Shown here: one piece after another, positions 34,952-43,801 of the stretch
Position numbering within the stretch: the first letter of the stretch is position 1
How the letters are laid out: the number at the start of each line of letters is the position of its first letter
Assembly: GCA_003151595.1 (NCBI GenBank)
Contig: PLXW01000111.1
Coordinates: 195-64,194 of the forward strand
Reading direction: 5' to 3'
Source of the DNA: Myxococcales bacterium
Lineage (GTDB): Bacteria > Myxococcota > Polyangia > Polyangiales > Polyangiaceae
Length of the DNA: 64,000 bases
Made by a program: the position numbers and the translations under genes
The notes under the pieces: model-generated
Told to the model about the DNA's origin: nothing
The model's database searches: none
The model's input: the letters and a program-made list of their open reading frames with translations, nothing else

Positions 34952-36670
34952 CTACTTCGCTTTGTAAGCGTAGAGCTGGCCGTCGCCGCCGACGAACATC
35001 CGTCCGTGCACCGCGATCGGCGTCGTGAACCGACGGACGTTCGAGGCCGTGTCAGACGCGCCGCCACCGGTGAAGATCTTCTTCCCGCTGGTGAGGTCCC
35101 ACGCGAAGAGCTGGTTCCCGTTGTCGGCCGCGAAGACCCAGACGAGCGGGTCCTTCGTCGTGCCGTCGCTCGACGTGATGCTCGGCGAGCCGACGCCGCC
35201 CGAGCTCGCGCACCACGCGACGCTCATCTTCTGCGGCGCGGTCGGGTCGAGCTTCACGACGATGAGATCCCCCGACGTCGGGGAAGGGCATCCGATGGCT
35301 GCGTTCTGGCCGTTCGGACGGACGACGACGTACGTCACGCCGCCGATGGTCGCCCACGCGCCGCCGTTGGTGATCTCTCCGGACTGCACCTGCAGCGCGC
35401 CCACGTTCGCGGGCTTCGCTTTGGTGGCGACGCCGCCGAGGTTCGTCCGGTCCATGAGATAGAGGAAGCCGTCTTTCCCCTGGGCCATGACGAGCGCCGA
35501 CGGCGTCATCGAGGGCGCGTCGATGATGAGCGGTCCCGATCCGCTGAGATCGACGTCGCCGTCGTCGAGCGCGACCCAGTTGTAGGGAGCGAAGTAGTCG
35601 CCCGTCGTGCCGGCGTACGTCGGCCCGGGGTCGAGCCGGAAGATGCCTTCGCTCTCCGCCCACGAGGTGTTCCCGTTGTCGAACCCGTTGCCGGTCGTGA
35701 CGTAGATGCTCTGCCCGTCGCTCGCCGGACCGCCCGGGCCCCAGATTCCCGCTCCCGCGACCTGTGTCGCCCACGCCTTCGCGCCCGTCCCCGACAGTGG
35801 CACGCCGATCACCCAGCCGTGGTACGTGCCGCAATCGCCGTAGTGGCCGCCGTACGGAACGTAGGCCACGCCGTTCACGATGAGCACCGCGCCGCGCTCG
35901 TTCTGCGGCTGCGGCGAGAAGGCGAGGCCCGTCGGGTCCTTCAACGTGGAGGCGTCGACGTGCCACGCCTCTACGCCCGTATCGATCGAGAGCGCATAGA
36001 TCATGTGCGTCTTGATGTTGTTGTTGGCGTCGGCGATCGCCGAGTCGAACACGATGAGGCGCGTCGCGAGATCGATGGCCGGCGTCCCGGTGATGCCGAT
36101 GGGGGTGATGTTGCCGCACCCGGCGCCGGTGTTGTCGGGCGCCGTTCCGACGTTCTTCTGCCAGTCCACCTTCCCCGTGGTCTCGTCGAGCGCGAAGATC
36201 GTCCCCGACTCGGTCGCGACGTAGAAGGTCCCCTTCCCCTGGTAGCCATTCTCGACGTAGACGGGCGAGGCGTAGACGTTGCCTGTGAACGTGCCGGCGA
36301 ACGACGTGTCGCGTACGAACGTGGCGGCGGCGGTCTCGGTGATGTCCTTGTCGACGAAGAGGCCGTCGCGATTGATGTGGTTGTGAAACCCGAGGACCGA
36401 GGCGCCGACGGGAGGGCCGGCGTCGACGCCCGAGTCGCTCGCTCCGCCGCTGCTGCTCCCGCTGCCGCTACTTCCGCCGCTGCTCGATCCGCTGCCGCTA
36501 CTCCCGCTGCCGCTGCTCCCACCGCTGCTCGATCCGCTGCCGCCACCGCCGCTGCCGCTCGAAGCGGAGCCGTCGGGCGGGGAGGAAGAATTGGAGGGAG
36601 AGGTGCCGCAGGCGACGAGCGGCGAGAGAGCGAGGAGAGCGAGAGAGGCGAGGCCGAGGGACGGGCGCAT
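34952..36670 (-). CDS. PQQ-type beta-propeller lipoprotein
   Basis: 572 residues from ATG 36668-36670 with GGAGGAGG upstream. Lipobox LVAC (Cys21). Residues about 25-90 are an almost pure Gly/Ser linker encoded by imprecise short tandem repeats (36430-36600), so length variation between strains is likely. The rest is a quinoprotein-like propeller with repeats such as GTFYVATESGTIFALDETTG and GNQLFAWDLTSGKKIFTGG. Catalytic PQQ ligands are not evident; it may be a structural or binding propeller. Confidence 0.87.
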   Translation of the reverse strand: MRPSLGLASLALLALSPLVACGTSPSNSSSPPDGSASSGSGGGGSGSSSGGSSGSGSSGSGSSSGGSSGSGSSSGGASDSGVDAGPPVGASVLGFHNHINRDGLFVDKDITETAAATFVRDTSFAGTFTGNVYASPVYVENGYQGKGTFYVATESGTIFALDETTGKVDWQKNVGTAPDNTGAGCGNITPIGITGTPAIDLATRLIVFDSAIADANNNIKTHMIYALSIDTGVEAWHVDASTLKDPTGLAFSPQPQNERGAVLIVNGVAYVPYGGHYGDCGTYHGWVIGVPLSGTGAKAWATQVAGAGIWGPGGPASDGQSIYVTTGNGFDNGNTSWAESEGIFRLDPGPTYAGTTGDYFAPYNWVALDDGDVDLSGSGPLIIDAPSMTPSALVMAQGKDGFLYLMDRTNLGGVATKAKPANVGALQVQSGEITNGGAWATIGGVTYVVVRPNGQNAAIGCPSPTSGDLIVVKLDPTAPQKMSVAWCASSGGVGSPSITSSDGTTKDPLVWVFAADNGNQLFAWDLTSGKKIFTGGGASDTASNVRRFTTPIAVHGRMFVGGDGQLYAYKAK

Positions 36671-36719
36671 GAGAGACCTCCTCCAGAGAGCGTAGCTAGA
36701 GAGCGTACCCCTCGCGCGC

Positions 36720-37445
36720 TCACACGCCCTGTGCCGCTCCCGATTCATGCGCGCTCGTAACTTTCGCCGACGTGGATCGCAGCGCTCTCAGTGCGGCGAT
36801 GTGGCCAAGCACCGCCAGGGGCACACCGAACGTCGGAATGAGCGAGAGGGGCAAGCATGTCATCAGCGCCGTCGACGGCTCGCCGCCGAAGAGCTGAAGG
36901 GCGCCGGGTGACGACGTGACCCCGAGGAAGACGGCGTTCGCAAGATCGGCGATCCCGGCGATGTTCCACACGACGGCGATCTCGCGCCAACCGCGAACGC
37001 GGCGCGCGACGGCGAGCGCGACGAGCGGCGCGGTCACGCCGATGAGCGCGTCGCCCCACCCTGCCGGAGCGGCGAAGAGGACGGGGAGAAGACCTCCGCG
37101 ACCTGCGACCACGAACTCGAAGCCCACCACGCGCAAGAGCTGAAGCCCCATGAGCACCGCCAGCGACGCCTCCGGTGCGCGCTCGGGCGAGCGGAGCAAG
37201 ACGAACGCGCCGACCACGATCGGCACGAAGACGGCGAGCCCGATGATCGGCGGCCCGCCCGGGCGCGGCGCGAAGACGCCCGAGAGGGCCAGCGCGATGG
37301 CGAGCCCTTGCCACACGACGAGGATCGCCGCGATGCGGAGCGCCCACGTGACGCTCATTCCGGCGTAGCGCCGGGCCCACCACGCGATGAGCGGAACGAT
37401 CGCGGCTTGCGAGACCAACGTGACCACCCAGAATCCGATCGGCAT
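36720..37445 (-). CDS. Multi-pass membrane protein, divergent from marR
   Basis: 241 residues from ATG 37443-37445 with GGAGGAAACG upstream. About seven hydrophobic helices, with short Arg-rich loops and PGGPPIIG between helices 2 and 3. I do not recognise a named family. Its divergent arrangement with a MarR regulator over two inverted repeats suggests that the regulator controls it. It ends 49 bp upstream of the propeller gene start, on the same strand. Confidence 0.8.
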   Translation of the reverse strand: MPIGFWVVTLVSQAAIVPLIAWWARRYAGMSVTWALRIAAILVVWQGLAIALALSGVFAPRPGGPPIIGLAVFVPIVVGAFVLLRSPERAPEASLAVLMGLQLLRVVGFEFVVAGRGGLLPVLFAAPAGWGDALIGVTAPLVALAVARRVRGWREIAVVWNIAGIADLANAVFLGVTSSPGALQLFGGEPSTALMTCLPLSLIPTFGVPLAVLGHIAALRALRSTSAKVTSAHESGAAQGV

Positions 37446-37570
37446 CGTTTCCTCCGAAGTTGGTGTAGACGCACATCTCGTCGCCGAGGCGTGGCCGATT
37501 GCAGATAATTTGCCTTCAAACAGCGGGCATTTTGGCCATCTCGTGCCGCGATTCGTGCCTCACGAGACGT

Positions 37571-37614
37571 GATAGGTGTAGCTGCACGTATCGACTTGTC
37601 AACCGTGGCAAGTC
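37571..37614. promoter_or_regulatory. Two adjacent inverted repeats upstream of marR
   Basis: First repeat, 37571-37592: half-sites GATA-n-GTG and CAC-n-TATC around central AGCT, 9 of 11 base pairs symmetric. Second repeat, 37593-37614: GACTTG and CAAGTC separated by 10 bp. The second ends 25 bp before the marR ATG. MarR dimers bind 16-22-bp inverted repeats in just such divergent gaps, so auto-regulation plus control of the membrane protein is plausible. Confidence 0.5.
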
Positions 37615-37639
37615 ACGACGGGTGCGGTACGTTTCACCC

Positions 37640-38107
37640 ATGACCGATCTGCTCCGGGTGTCGCGCCAGATGTCTCGTGACTGCGCCTGGCTGCGCGTGC
37701 GTCAGGCGTCGCGCGCGTTGACGGCGATCTACGACGCTCGCCTCCAGCCGGCCGGGATCCTGTCGTCGCAGCTCTCGGTCCTGGTGGCCATCGCGGCGTT
37801 CGGGGAGCACGAAGCGGGGATCGGAGACCTCGCGGGTGAGCTGGCGATGGACCGCACGACGCTGACGCGAAACCTACGACCGCTGGAGAAGTCGGGGTTC
37901 GTGAGGGTCGCGCGATCGCCGTCGGATGCGCGCGCGCGGATCGTGCTCCTCACGCCGGCGGGGGCGCGCGCGATCGAGACGGCGTTCCCGCTATGGGAGC
38001 AGGCGCAGCGCGTGGTGCGCGAGACGCTCGGCGCGAAGCGACTGGGCGAGCTGCTGGCGCGGCTGGGGGAGATCACCGAGGGGCCGTCGCCGGCGCGATC
38101 GCGGTGA
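37640..38107 (+). CDS. MarR-family transcriptional regulator
   Basis: 155 residues from ATG 37640. Winged-helix core: LQPAGILSSQLSVLVAIAAF, GDLAGELAMDRTTLTRNLRP (recognition helix), LEKSGFVRVARSPSDARARI (wing) and VLLTPAGARAIE, all in the usual MarR order. It probably represses itself and the divergent membrane protein gene and responds to a small molecule. A lipoprotein gene follows 65 bp downstream. Confidence 0.93.
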   Translation: MTDLLRVSRQMSRDCAWLRVRQASRALTAIYDARLQPAGILSSQLSVLVAIAAFGEHEAGIGDLAGELAMDRTTLTRNLRPLEKSGFVRVARSPSDARARIVLLTPAGARAIETAFPLWEQAQRVVRETLGAKRLGELLARLGEITEGPSPARSR

Positions 38108-38172
38108 GTGGACGAGCAAGCCGCGCGACCACCTCCTTGCCCCGAGGTCGCGCGCGGCTACGTTCAAGGGCG

Positions 38173-38700
38173 ATGCATCGCAGTCTCGTCGCGCTTCTCT
38201 TCCCCGCGATCGCGGGCTGCGGCGGAATCGTCGAGCGATCGAGCGGCGGCGGGTCTTCTGCTGACACCGGCGGGCGACCGAGCCCCACGACGGTCCTACC
38301 GAAACCCGACGCCGGCGGGTCGTGCTGGTCACCAGGTCCGGGCGGTTCGGAGACTCCAGTCGTCTACGCTTCGTGCTCTCTCGTGGGGACATGGGACTTC
38401 GTCGCCGACGACGGCCCCACAGGCTCTCTCTCGTTCGACGCTTACGGCAACTGGGTGGGCGGTGCTGCGGGGGCGAACCTGTGCGCGGGCACGACGATGA
38501 ACGGCACGTACACGTTCGAAGACGGCACCCTGGAGTTCGTCACGATCCACGACTCGAGCATCTGTCACAGCGACTGGATATTGACGTACACCGTCGCGTT
38601 CGACGCGAATTGCGCGACCGCGCAACTCGACGACCACATCGACAACTGCACCGGCGGGCACCAGGAGCTCGGGCCGGAGATGGCGCTAACGAGGCGCTGA
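38173..38700 (+). CDS. Small lipoprotein of unknown function
   Basis: 175 residues from ATG 38173 with AAGGG upstream. Lipobox IAGC (Cys16), then a Gly/Ser/Pro linker, then a compact domain from about residue 65 with CSLVGTWDFVADDGPTG, a lipocalin-like opening pattern (LVGTW), and four further Cys. The family is not recognised. Possibly co-transcribed with marR. Confidence 0.75.
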   Translation: MHRSLVALLFPAIAGCGGIVERSSGGGSSADTGGRPSPTTVLPKPDAGGSCWSPGPGGSETPVVYASCSLVGTWDFVADDGPTGSLSFDAYGNWVGGAAGANLCAGTTMNGTYTFEDGTLEFVTIHDSSICHSDWILTYTVAFDANCATAQLDDHIDNCTGGHQELGPEMALTRR

Positions 38701-38719
38701 CGACTCTCGCAAACGAACG

Positions 38720-39580
38720 TCACGCGGGTATCGCAAGGCTCCGCTCGCGCCACGCCTTGCCCGCGTCGATCCCGAACCGCTCGAGCCCCGGTACGACCGC
38801 GCCTTCGAGCGTCGCGTAGAACGTCTCCGGCAAGCGCGCCGGGTCGGGCACTCCGAGCGCGCGCTCGTCTTCGGTGATCGTTTTCCGCTCGCCGCCCACG
38901 CCCGAGAGCTGGCGTTCGAGCACCGCGAAGGCGTGCTTCAAGTAGCGCGCGAGCGAAGCGCGAACCTCGGGCGCCGCGTCGAGCCACGCGCGCCACTCTT
39001 CGAGGTAGTGGAACCCGAACTGACCGTGGAGCACCTCGTCGCTGAGGAGCTGGCGGGTGATGTCCTTCAGGAACGGGTCGCTCATGGTGTCGAGGACGTC
39101 GACGAACCGCGCCGTGTTCACGATCTCCGAGAGCGCGCAGCCGTAGAGGACGTTGCGCAGGGCACGCTCTTCGGGGCCGCATCCCGGGTGACGCGTGAGG
39201 GGCTGGACGTCGATCACGTCGTCGATGCGGGCCTCGCCTCCCAGCGCGACGATCGCTTCGCCGCAGACCTCCGCGTGGCGAAGCTCGTCTTGCCCCATGC
39301 GCAGCACGACTGCGGTCGACTCGATCGACGCGCGCGCCTCCATGAGCTGCGCGACGAGCGCACCGAACACGCACGTCGACCGGTACTCGGACGCGATGCG
39401 CACGCGCCACATCGCACGCGCTGTGTCGACCGCGCGCGGGTCGTACGTCTTCGCGTCGAACGTCCGCACGATGCGCGCGCACCGGATCATCGTCGTGGCG
39501 ATGTGCGCGTACTCCTTGCCGAGCGCGGTCTCACGGGCCGGCATGGAGATGGCGCGAGGCGCGCCGATCACTGTCCGCAT
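38720..39580 (-). CDS. Ferritin-like (di-iron) domain protein
   Basis: 286 residues. Start ATG 39578-39580 has GGGAG 8 nt upstream and overlaps the preceding lipoprotein gene by 13 nt. The ferritin-like ligands are visible: a first Glu on an early helix (EYRSTCVFGALVAQLMEARA), MGQDELRHAEVCGE, and later LSDEVLHGQFGFHYLEEW. A di-iron oxygenase or oxidase role is plausible; the cytoplasmic location follows from the absence of a signal peptide. Third gene of a run whose first two genes encode lipoproteins. Confidence 0.85.
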   Translation of the reverse strand: MRTVIGAPRAISMPARETALGKEYAHIATTMIRCARIVRTFDAKTYDPRAVDTARAMWRVRIASEYRSTCVFGALVAQLMEARASIESTAVVLRMGQDELRHAEVCGEAIVALGGEARIDDVIDVQPLTRHPGCGPEERALRNVLYGCALSEIVNTARFVDVLDTMSDPFLKDITRQLLSDEVLHGQFGFHYLEEWRAWLDAAPEVRASLARYLKHAFAVLERQLSGVGGERKTITEDERALGVPDPARLPETFYATLEGAVVPGLERFGIDAGKAWRERSLAIPA

Positions 39581-40239
39581 GCGATTGCTCCCGAGTCACA
39601 AGCTCCCTGGCTCTCGTACTCGGCCGACCAATAGCCGTGGTCGCACGCAAGCCGATCGCCGAGGCTCGGCACGGTGCAAGCGTTCCAGCCGTAATCGCAG
39701 ATCTGGTTCGGCATCGAGCACGCTGTCCCGACGAGCGGTGCGGGATCCGGGCACCCTGCCGGCGTCACCCACTTCGCGCAGCTCCATCCCGTGCCGGCGT
39801 CTGCGCCCGCGGGGAAGCACGGCATGCAACCGCAACGTCCCTCCGGGTACGTGCACGTGGCATCGACCACACATGAAGAGGCTGTCTGCGCAGTCGAGAA
39901 CGACGAAGGACAACCGGGGGCGCTCGTGACGCACGATTGCGCCAGCAAGTAGGAAGACCAGATGTTCTGGTTGCAGCTCAGCGCGACCGGGCAACGTGGA
40001 TTGCCGTATTCACAAACGGGGTAGAAGACCGTATCGCCGCAGCCTTGTGTTCCGATCGCCGGTGCCGTCGGGGGACAGGGGCTCGCATCCGGTAGCGCAC
40101 CATCGGAGCCCGTCGTCGAGCAGCCGGCGACGGTGCCCAATAGCACCGAGGCGACGGTGATGAGGGTGGCGATCCGATTGCGTTCGAAGCCGAGCGCGGC
40201 CTCACGCGCCGTCGTGACGTTCGCGCGCAGCGCGCTCAT
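39568..40239 (-). CDS. Cys-rich lipoprotein, middle gene of three-gene run
   Basis: 223 residues from ATG 40237-40239, coupled as ATGA to the gene upstream. A long n-region precedes the hydrophobic stretch and lipobox VAGC (Cys40). The mature part has about 20 Cys in segments such as CGDTVFYPVCEYGNPRC and CMPCFPAG. Family not recognised. Tight coupling to the ferritin-like gene is unusual for a surface lipoprotein. Confidence 0.78.
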   Translation of the reverse strand: MSALRANVTTAREAALGFERNRIATLITVASVLLGTVAGCSTTGSDGALPDASPCPPTAPAIGTQGCGDTVFYPVCEYGNPRCPVALSCNQNIWSSYLLAQSCVTSAPGCPSSFSTAQTASSCVVDATCTYPEGRCGCMPCFPAGADAGTGWSCAKWVTPAGCPDPAPLVGTACSMPNQICDYGWNACTVPSLGDRLACDHGYWSAEYESQGACDSGAIACGQ

Positions 40240-40712
40240 GCAGGGAGCTCGGGCGCGTGGAGCGGGCCGCCGCTGATGATGGTTCCGTCGGGAACGCCGC
40301 CGTCGTTCGAAGCGTCGGCGAGAGATCCATCGTCGCTTCCGTCGATCATGACGACGACCCCCGTCGGTCCGCCGTCGAAGGGGTACGCGATGATGCCGGA
40401 GTCTGGATACGCGAAGATGCCGGCGTCCTCGCTCCCCATGGGCCACCCGTCGTAGGCAAGAATGCCCGACGCATCGTCGGGATAGGCCACGGTCCCCTGC
40501 GGCCAGCCCGGGGGAGCACCGCATACGCCGCCGTAGCAGTTGTACGGGTCGCCGGGATCAGGCGAGGGCCGTCCTGCATCCGTCTGAAGAAGATCGCCCG
40601 TCGACGAGCAGCCGGCGACGTTCGCCCCCACGATCGCAGCCGGGCCCAGCCCGGACACGAACGCGAGCGCTTGAACGACGCGAAGGAAGTGCGGTGCACG
40701 TTCTTGGGGCAT
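40236..40712 (-). CDS. Asp/Gly-rich lipoprotein, first gene of three-gene run
   Basis: 158 residues from ATG 40710-40712. Lipobox VAGC (Cys35). The mature part is low in Cys and rich in Asp, Gly, Pro and Tyr, with imperfect repeats of the GI(F/I)AYPDSGIIAYPF kind. It is perhaps an intrinsically disordered, acidic surface protein. No family recognised. The upstream gap to 41380 carries the repeat mosaic. Confidence 0.7.
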   Translation of the reverse strand: MPQERAPHFLRVVQALAFVSGLGPAAIVGANVAGCSSTGDLLQTDAGRPSPDPGDPYNCYGGVCGAPPGWPQGTVAYPDDASGILAYDGWPMGSEDAGIFAYPDSGIIAYPFDGGPTGVVVMIDGSDDGSLADASNDGGVPDGTIISGGPLHAPELPA

Positions 40713-41380
40713 ACACGCAGATAAGCAGCCCGCGTGCCGTGGCGGAATTCGGCTGCAAACGCGAAGCGCACCCGCCCAAAGACGACATTCGCCGTCATGC
40801 CCCGGCACACTCTGGCGCTCGGCTTTTCGCGCGAGCGGTGCGCGCGAGCGGCCGACGTGTACGGAGCACGGGCCGAGCGGACGCCCGGACGACCCACAGG
40901 AGACGCGCGAACGCGCCGACCGGTACCGCGTACAGGATGATCCTGTTCCGAGGTTCGGTAGCACCGAACCTGAGAACAGGATGGACCGAACCTGGGTTAG
41001 GTAGGACCGAACCTCAGTACCGGATCATCCTGTACCGAGTACCGGTGCTACCGGTTCCAGGTTCGGTAGCACCGAACCTGCGAACAGGATGGACCGAACC
41101 TGCGAACGGGATGGAGCGAACCTGGGTTCGGTAGGTCCGGTACGCGGGTTCGGTGGTACCGAACCTGGGTTCGGTGGATCCTGTAGGAAGGTGTCTGGTC
41201 GAGCGGATCGGAGGGCTGGACGAGAGGCACGGGAGTGCGGCCGAAGGCGTAGGCATCACACGGCGCGAGATGCCCCGAACGGGAGGCGCGGGACGCGGAA
41301 CGGGACGTACCTGACGGAGATGGCCGTCATCCGTCCGGGCGACACGGAATCGGGTCGCGCAGCGCGCTGGTTCCGTCACG
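40713..41380. other. 668-bp intergenic region with repeat mosaic
   Basis: No supported gene. From 40713 to 40920 I see nothing distinctive. From 40921 to 41190 the DNA is a dense mosaic of short palindromes and direct repeats (see the repeat entry). From 41191 to 41380 nothing recognisable is seen, but promoters for the two divergent flanking genes should be here. Open frames through the repeats yield repetitive Arg/Thr/Pro peptides and are unlikely to be genes. Confidence 0.7.
40921..41190. repeat. Mosaic of palindromic and direct repeats
   Basis: A 44-bp unit at 40951-40994 recurs at 41059-41102 with one mismatch, exactly 108 bp apart. Each unit opens with a hairpin, AGGTTCGGT and ACCGAACCT around AGC, followed by GAACAGGATGGACCGAACCTG-like sequence. 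A third, degenerate part-copy follows at 41103-41124. Other words recur in both orientations: ACAGGATGATCC, GGTACCG, and ACCGAACC-TG-GGTTCGGT at 41158-41175. The tract is visibly less G/C-rich than its flanks. No CRISPR-like spacer pattern and no transposase. Its nature is unknown; it may be a structured RNA, a recombination site or a decayed repeat family. Confidence 0.8.
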
Positions 41381-42205
41381 ATGCGGATCACCCCTTTGAA
41401 AACCATCGCCTCGCTCTTCGCTTTCTCGATCTTGGCCTTCGCTTCGCTCGCGCGAGCGCAGAGCCCCGCGCTGCCGCCTCTCCCTCCGCCCACCCCCGAG
41501 CCCGCGTCGGTTCCGCCGGCGACGCCGCCTCCGCCACCGATCGTGTACACGCCCCCCGCGTCACCCGATCCGACGGAGACGTCCCCCGCGGAAGATGCCG
41601 CGCGTCCCGTCCCGCCGGCGCGCACCGGATTTCAGATGGCGCTCCGCACGGGGTACATGGTCCCTCTTGGGAACGCGTCGGGCGCGCCGGGCGACTCGAT
41701 GGGCAACACTTTCTCCGGTCAGGTGCCGCTCCTCGTCGACCTCGGAGGCAAGCCCGATCCCCACCTCTTTCTCGGCGGCTACATCGGCATCGGCGTCGGA
41801 GGCACGAGCGGCCTGACGTCGGACCGATGCTCGGCGGGAAACATCACGTGCGTCACGGCGACCTTCCGTCTTGGGCTCGAGCTCCAAGTTCACCTCGCGC
41901 CCGCCGCCAGCGTGAACCCATGGCTCGGCTACGGCATCGGACTCGAGTCGACGGCTCTGAGCGCCTCCGGCGGCGGCGGCTCCGGATCGGTGGGCGTCAC
42001 CGGCTGGGAGCTCGCGCACCTCATGGCCGGCGTCGACTTCCGCGTTTCGCGGAAGGTGGGCATCGGGCCGGTGCTCGACTTCTCGCTCGGCAAGTACACG
42101 CACGAAACGCAAACCGTGAACGGCACCGACTCGGGCGGCGATCTTCCAAACACGGCGATGCACGAGTGGCTCATGCTCGGCGTGCGCGTCGTGTTCTTTC
42201 CCTGA
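41381..42205 (+). CDS. Outer-membrane beta-barrel protein
   Basis: 274 residues with a signal peptide ending ARAQS, then a Pro-rich periplasmic stretch of about 55 residues (PPLPPPTPEP) and a barrel-like region of alternating strands: FQMALRTGYMVPLGNA, HLFLGGYIGIGVGG, FRLGLELQVHLAP, VNPWLGYGIGLE, ELAHLMAGVDFRVS. It ends in a terminal aromatic (VVFFP), close to the usual barrel-assembly signal. About eight strands. Function unknown. Confidence 0.82.
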   Translation: MRITPLKTIASLFAFSILAFASLARAQSPALPPLPPPTPEPASVPPATPPPPPIVYTPPASPDPTETSPAEDAARPVPPARTGFQMALRTGYMVPLGNASGAPGDSMGNTFSGQVPLLVDLGGKPDPHLFLGGYIGIGVGGTSGLTSDRCSAGNITCVTATFRLGLELQVHLAPAASVNPWLGYGIGLESTALSASGGGGSGSVGVTGWELAHLMAGVDFRVSRKVGIGPVLDFSLGKYTHETQTVNGTDSGGDLPNTAMHEWLMLGVRVVFFP

Positions 42206-42307
42206 GCGCGCTCGGCTGACGTCTCGCTGCGGAGGCCTGGTTCGAAATCGTCAGTCCTCTCGGGAAGAATCGCCGCGGCGCGTGTTCTCCCAACGAGGGT
42301 GCGCACG

Positions 42308-42982
42308 ATGAGCAGCGATCGTTTCACGGGATGGGCGGCCGCGGCGATCGCGGCGATGACGGCCGTCGGGTGCGGTGCAGCGCCGGGCGACGCGACGGAA
42401 GACACGGCCGCGACCGGGAGCGCGCTCACGCCGATCCACTGGCGCCCCCTCCCCCCGTGGGACACGTCGTCGAGCGGGAGTCAGTCGACGTGGGTCGACG
42501 CGAGCGGCAACACGCTGTCGAACATCACGCTCTCGTTCAACCACGCGTCAGGCGTCGCCACGCACTCGGGCACGCTCAGCGTCGCCATCTGGGACGACCG
42601 TGATCTGGGCGGCCCGACGGACGACTGCTCATACGCGCTCCTCATCAAGACCGCGACCGCACCGCTCGGAGCGTGGAGCTACCACTCGGACACGAAGGGC
42701 CCGCTGCTCTGCAACGGCACACCGTACTTCGCGTCTGCGCCGGCCAAGGCGCTCCCGCAGCTGCCGTGGATCGACATGCTCACGGCGGCGTTCGAAGAGA
42801 CGGCGGGCGACACGCTCGCCAACATCTGCGCGGCGACGAACCAGCACGGCACCACGTTGCTGACGCCCATGTACGTGAACGTCTGGACGACGGGGACGAA
42901 CCTGGCGTTCGGGATCATGAGCGTCGATGCGCTCACGCAGAATCAGGCGGTGTCGATCGAGGTCACGCTGCAGTGCTCGTGA
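42308..42982 (+). CDS. Lipoprotein of unknown function
   Basis: 224 residues from ATG 42308; GAGGG lies 8 nt before it, and a GTG at 42299 is too close to that site. Lipobox AVGC (Cys22). The mature domain is beta-rich with few Cys. No family recognised. Convergent with the HAD phosphatase gene, 10 nt apart. Confidence 0.75.
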   Translation: MSSDRFTGWAAAAIAAMTAVGCGAAPGDATEDTAATGSALTPIHWRPLPPWDTSSSGSQSTWVDASGNTLSNITLSFNHASGVATHSGTLSVAIWDDRDLGGPTDDCSYALLIKTATAPLGAWSYHSDTKGPLLCNGTPYFASAPAKALPQLPWIDMLTAAFEETAGDTLANICAATNQHGTTLLTPMYVNVWTTGTNLAFGIMSVDALTQNQAVSIEVTLQCS

Positions 42983-42992
42983 GCGGCGCGCG

Positions 42993-43742
42993 TCATGAGG
43001 ACTCGAGACAAGCCACGAGCGTCTCGATCACGCGCTTGGTCTCGTCGGGATCGCGGACCTGGATCGACGCGACACCGGCTTCCTTCGCGGGGTAGTCATT
43101 ACCACCGGCGAACAGAGCGTCGCCGACGAACAACATCTCCTCGATGGCGATGCCGAGAACGTCGCGCAGCTTGCGGATGCCGTACGCCTTGTCGATCCCC
43201 TGCCTCGTGACGTCGATGGACGTCATGCCGCCGAGGCGCACGGAGAAGCCCGGAAGCAGAGCGTCGAGGACGACCTTGATCTTGGCCCGCTTGGCGAAGT
43301 CCGGATCCCACGCAGCTTTTGCCTCCAGGGGCGCTTCCTGGCCGAGCGCGGAGGAGGTGATCTGGCTGCCGCGGTCCTCGATGACGTCTCCCCAGACTCT
43401 TTCCACTTCGAACCCCGCTTCGCGAGCCGCGGTCTTCAGCGCGCCGATGATCTTCTCCTTGTCCGTCGCGCTCAGATCTTCGGAATAGAGCTCGCTCCAG
43501 CGTCCTTCGTAGGACCGAAACTTCGTTCCGCACGTGGGGAGCAGGGACAGTCTCGCGAGTCGCTCATCGGAGGAGAGCTTCGAGAGCACTTGTGTCTCGA
43601 ACTGCGACCAAGCGCCTCCGGAGATGATGGCCACTCTGACGACGCCGAGGAGATCGTGGAGCAGCGTGGCCGTCTCGGCATCGAGAGGCGACTTGCTCTC
43701 GGCGAGCGTCCCATCGAGATCGAAGACGATGAGGCGCTTCAT
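42993..43742 (-). CDS. HAD-IIB hydrolase resembling eukaryotic-type phosphomannomutase
   Basis: 249 residues. HAD motif I is FDLDGTLAESKSPLD with Asp8 and Asp10. The cap and C-terminal segments SIDVTRQGIDKAYGIRKL and MLFVGDALFAGGNDYPAK match the PMM1/PMM2 family, which interconverts mannose-6- and mannose-1-phosphate. The length (249) also fits (about 250). A sugar-phosphate phosphatase role is the alternative. No adjacent sugar-nucleotide genes. Confidence 0.85.
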   Translation of the reverse strand: MKRLIVFDLDGTLAESKSPLDAETATLLHDLLGVVRVAIISGGAWSQFETQVLSKLSSDERLARLSLLPTCGTKFRSYEGRWSELYSEDLSATDKEKIIGALKTAAREAGFEVERVWGDVIEDRGSQITSSALGQEAPLEAKAAWDPDFAKRAKIKVVLDALLPGFSVRLGGMTSIDVTRQGIDKAYGIRKLRDVLGIAIEEMLFVGDALFAGGNDYPAKEAGVASIQVRDPDETKRVIETLVACLESS

Positions 43743-43801
43743 GGTCGCGAGGGCACGTTACACACAAACGTCAGCGGTCGGGATCGGGGTCCCGCTCGCG
43801 C

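Noticed and set aside
40694..41134. Open frame through the repeat mosaic coding repeated APNLRTGWTEP peptides
   Set aside because: The peptide repeats only mirror the DNA repeats; no ribosome site, and the frame lacks the codon bias of real genes here.
40921..41190. Possible CRISPR array
   Set aside because: The repeats are not separated by unique spacers of even length, and no cas gene is present.
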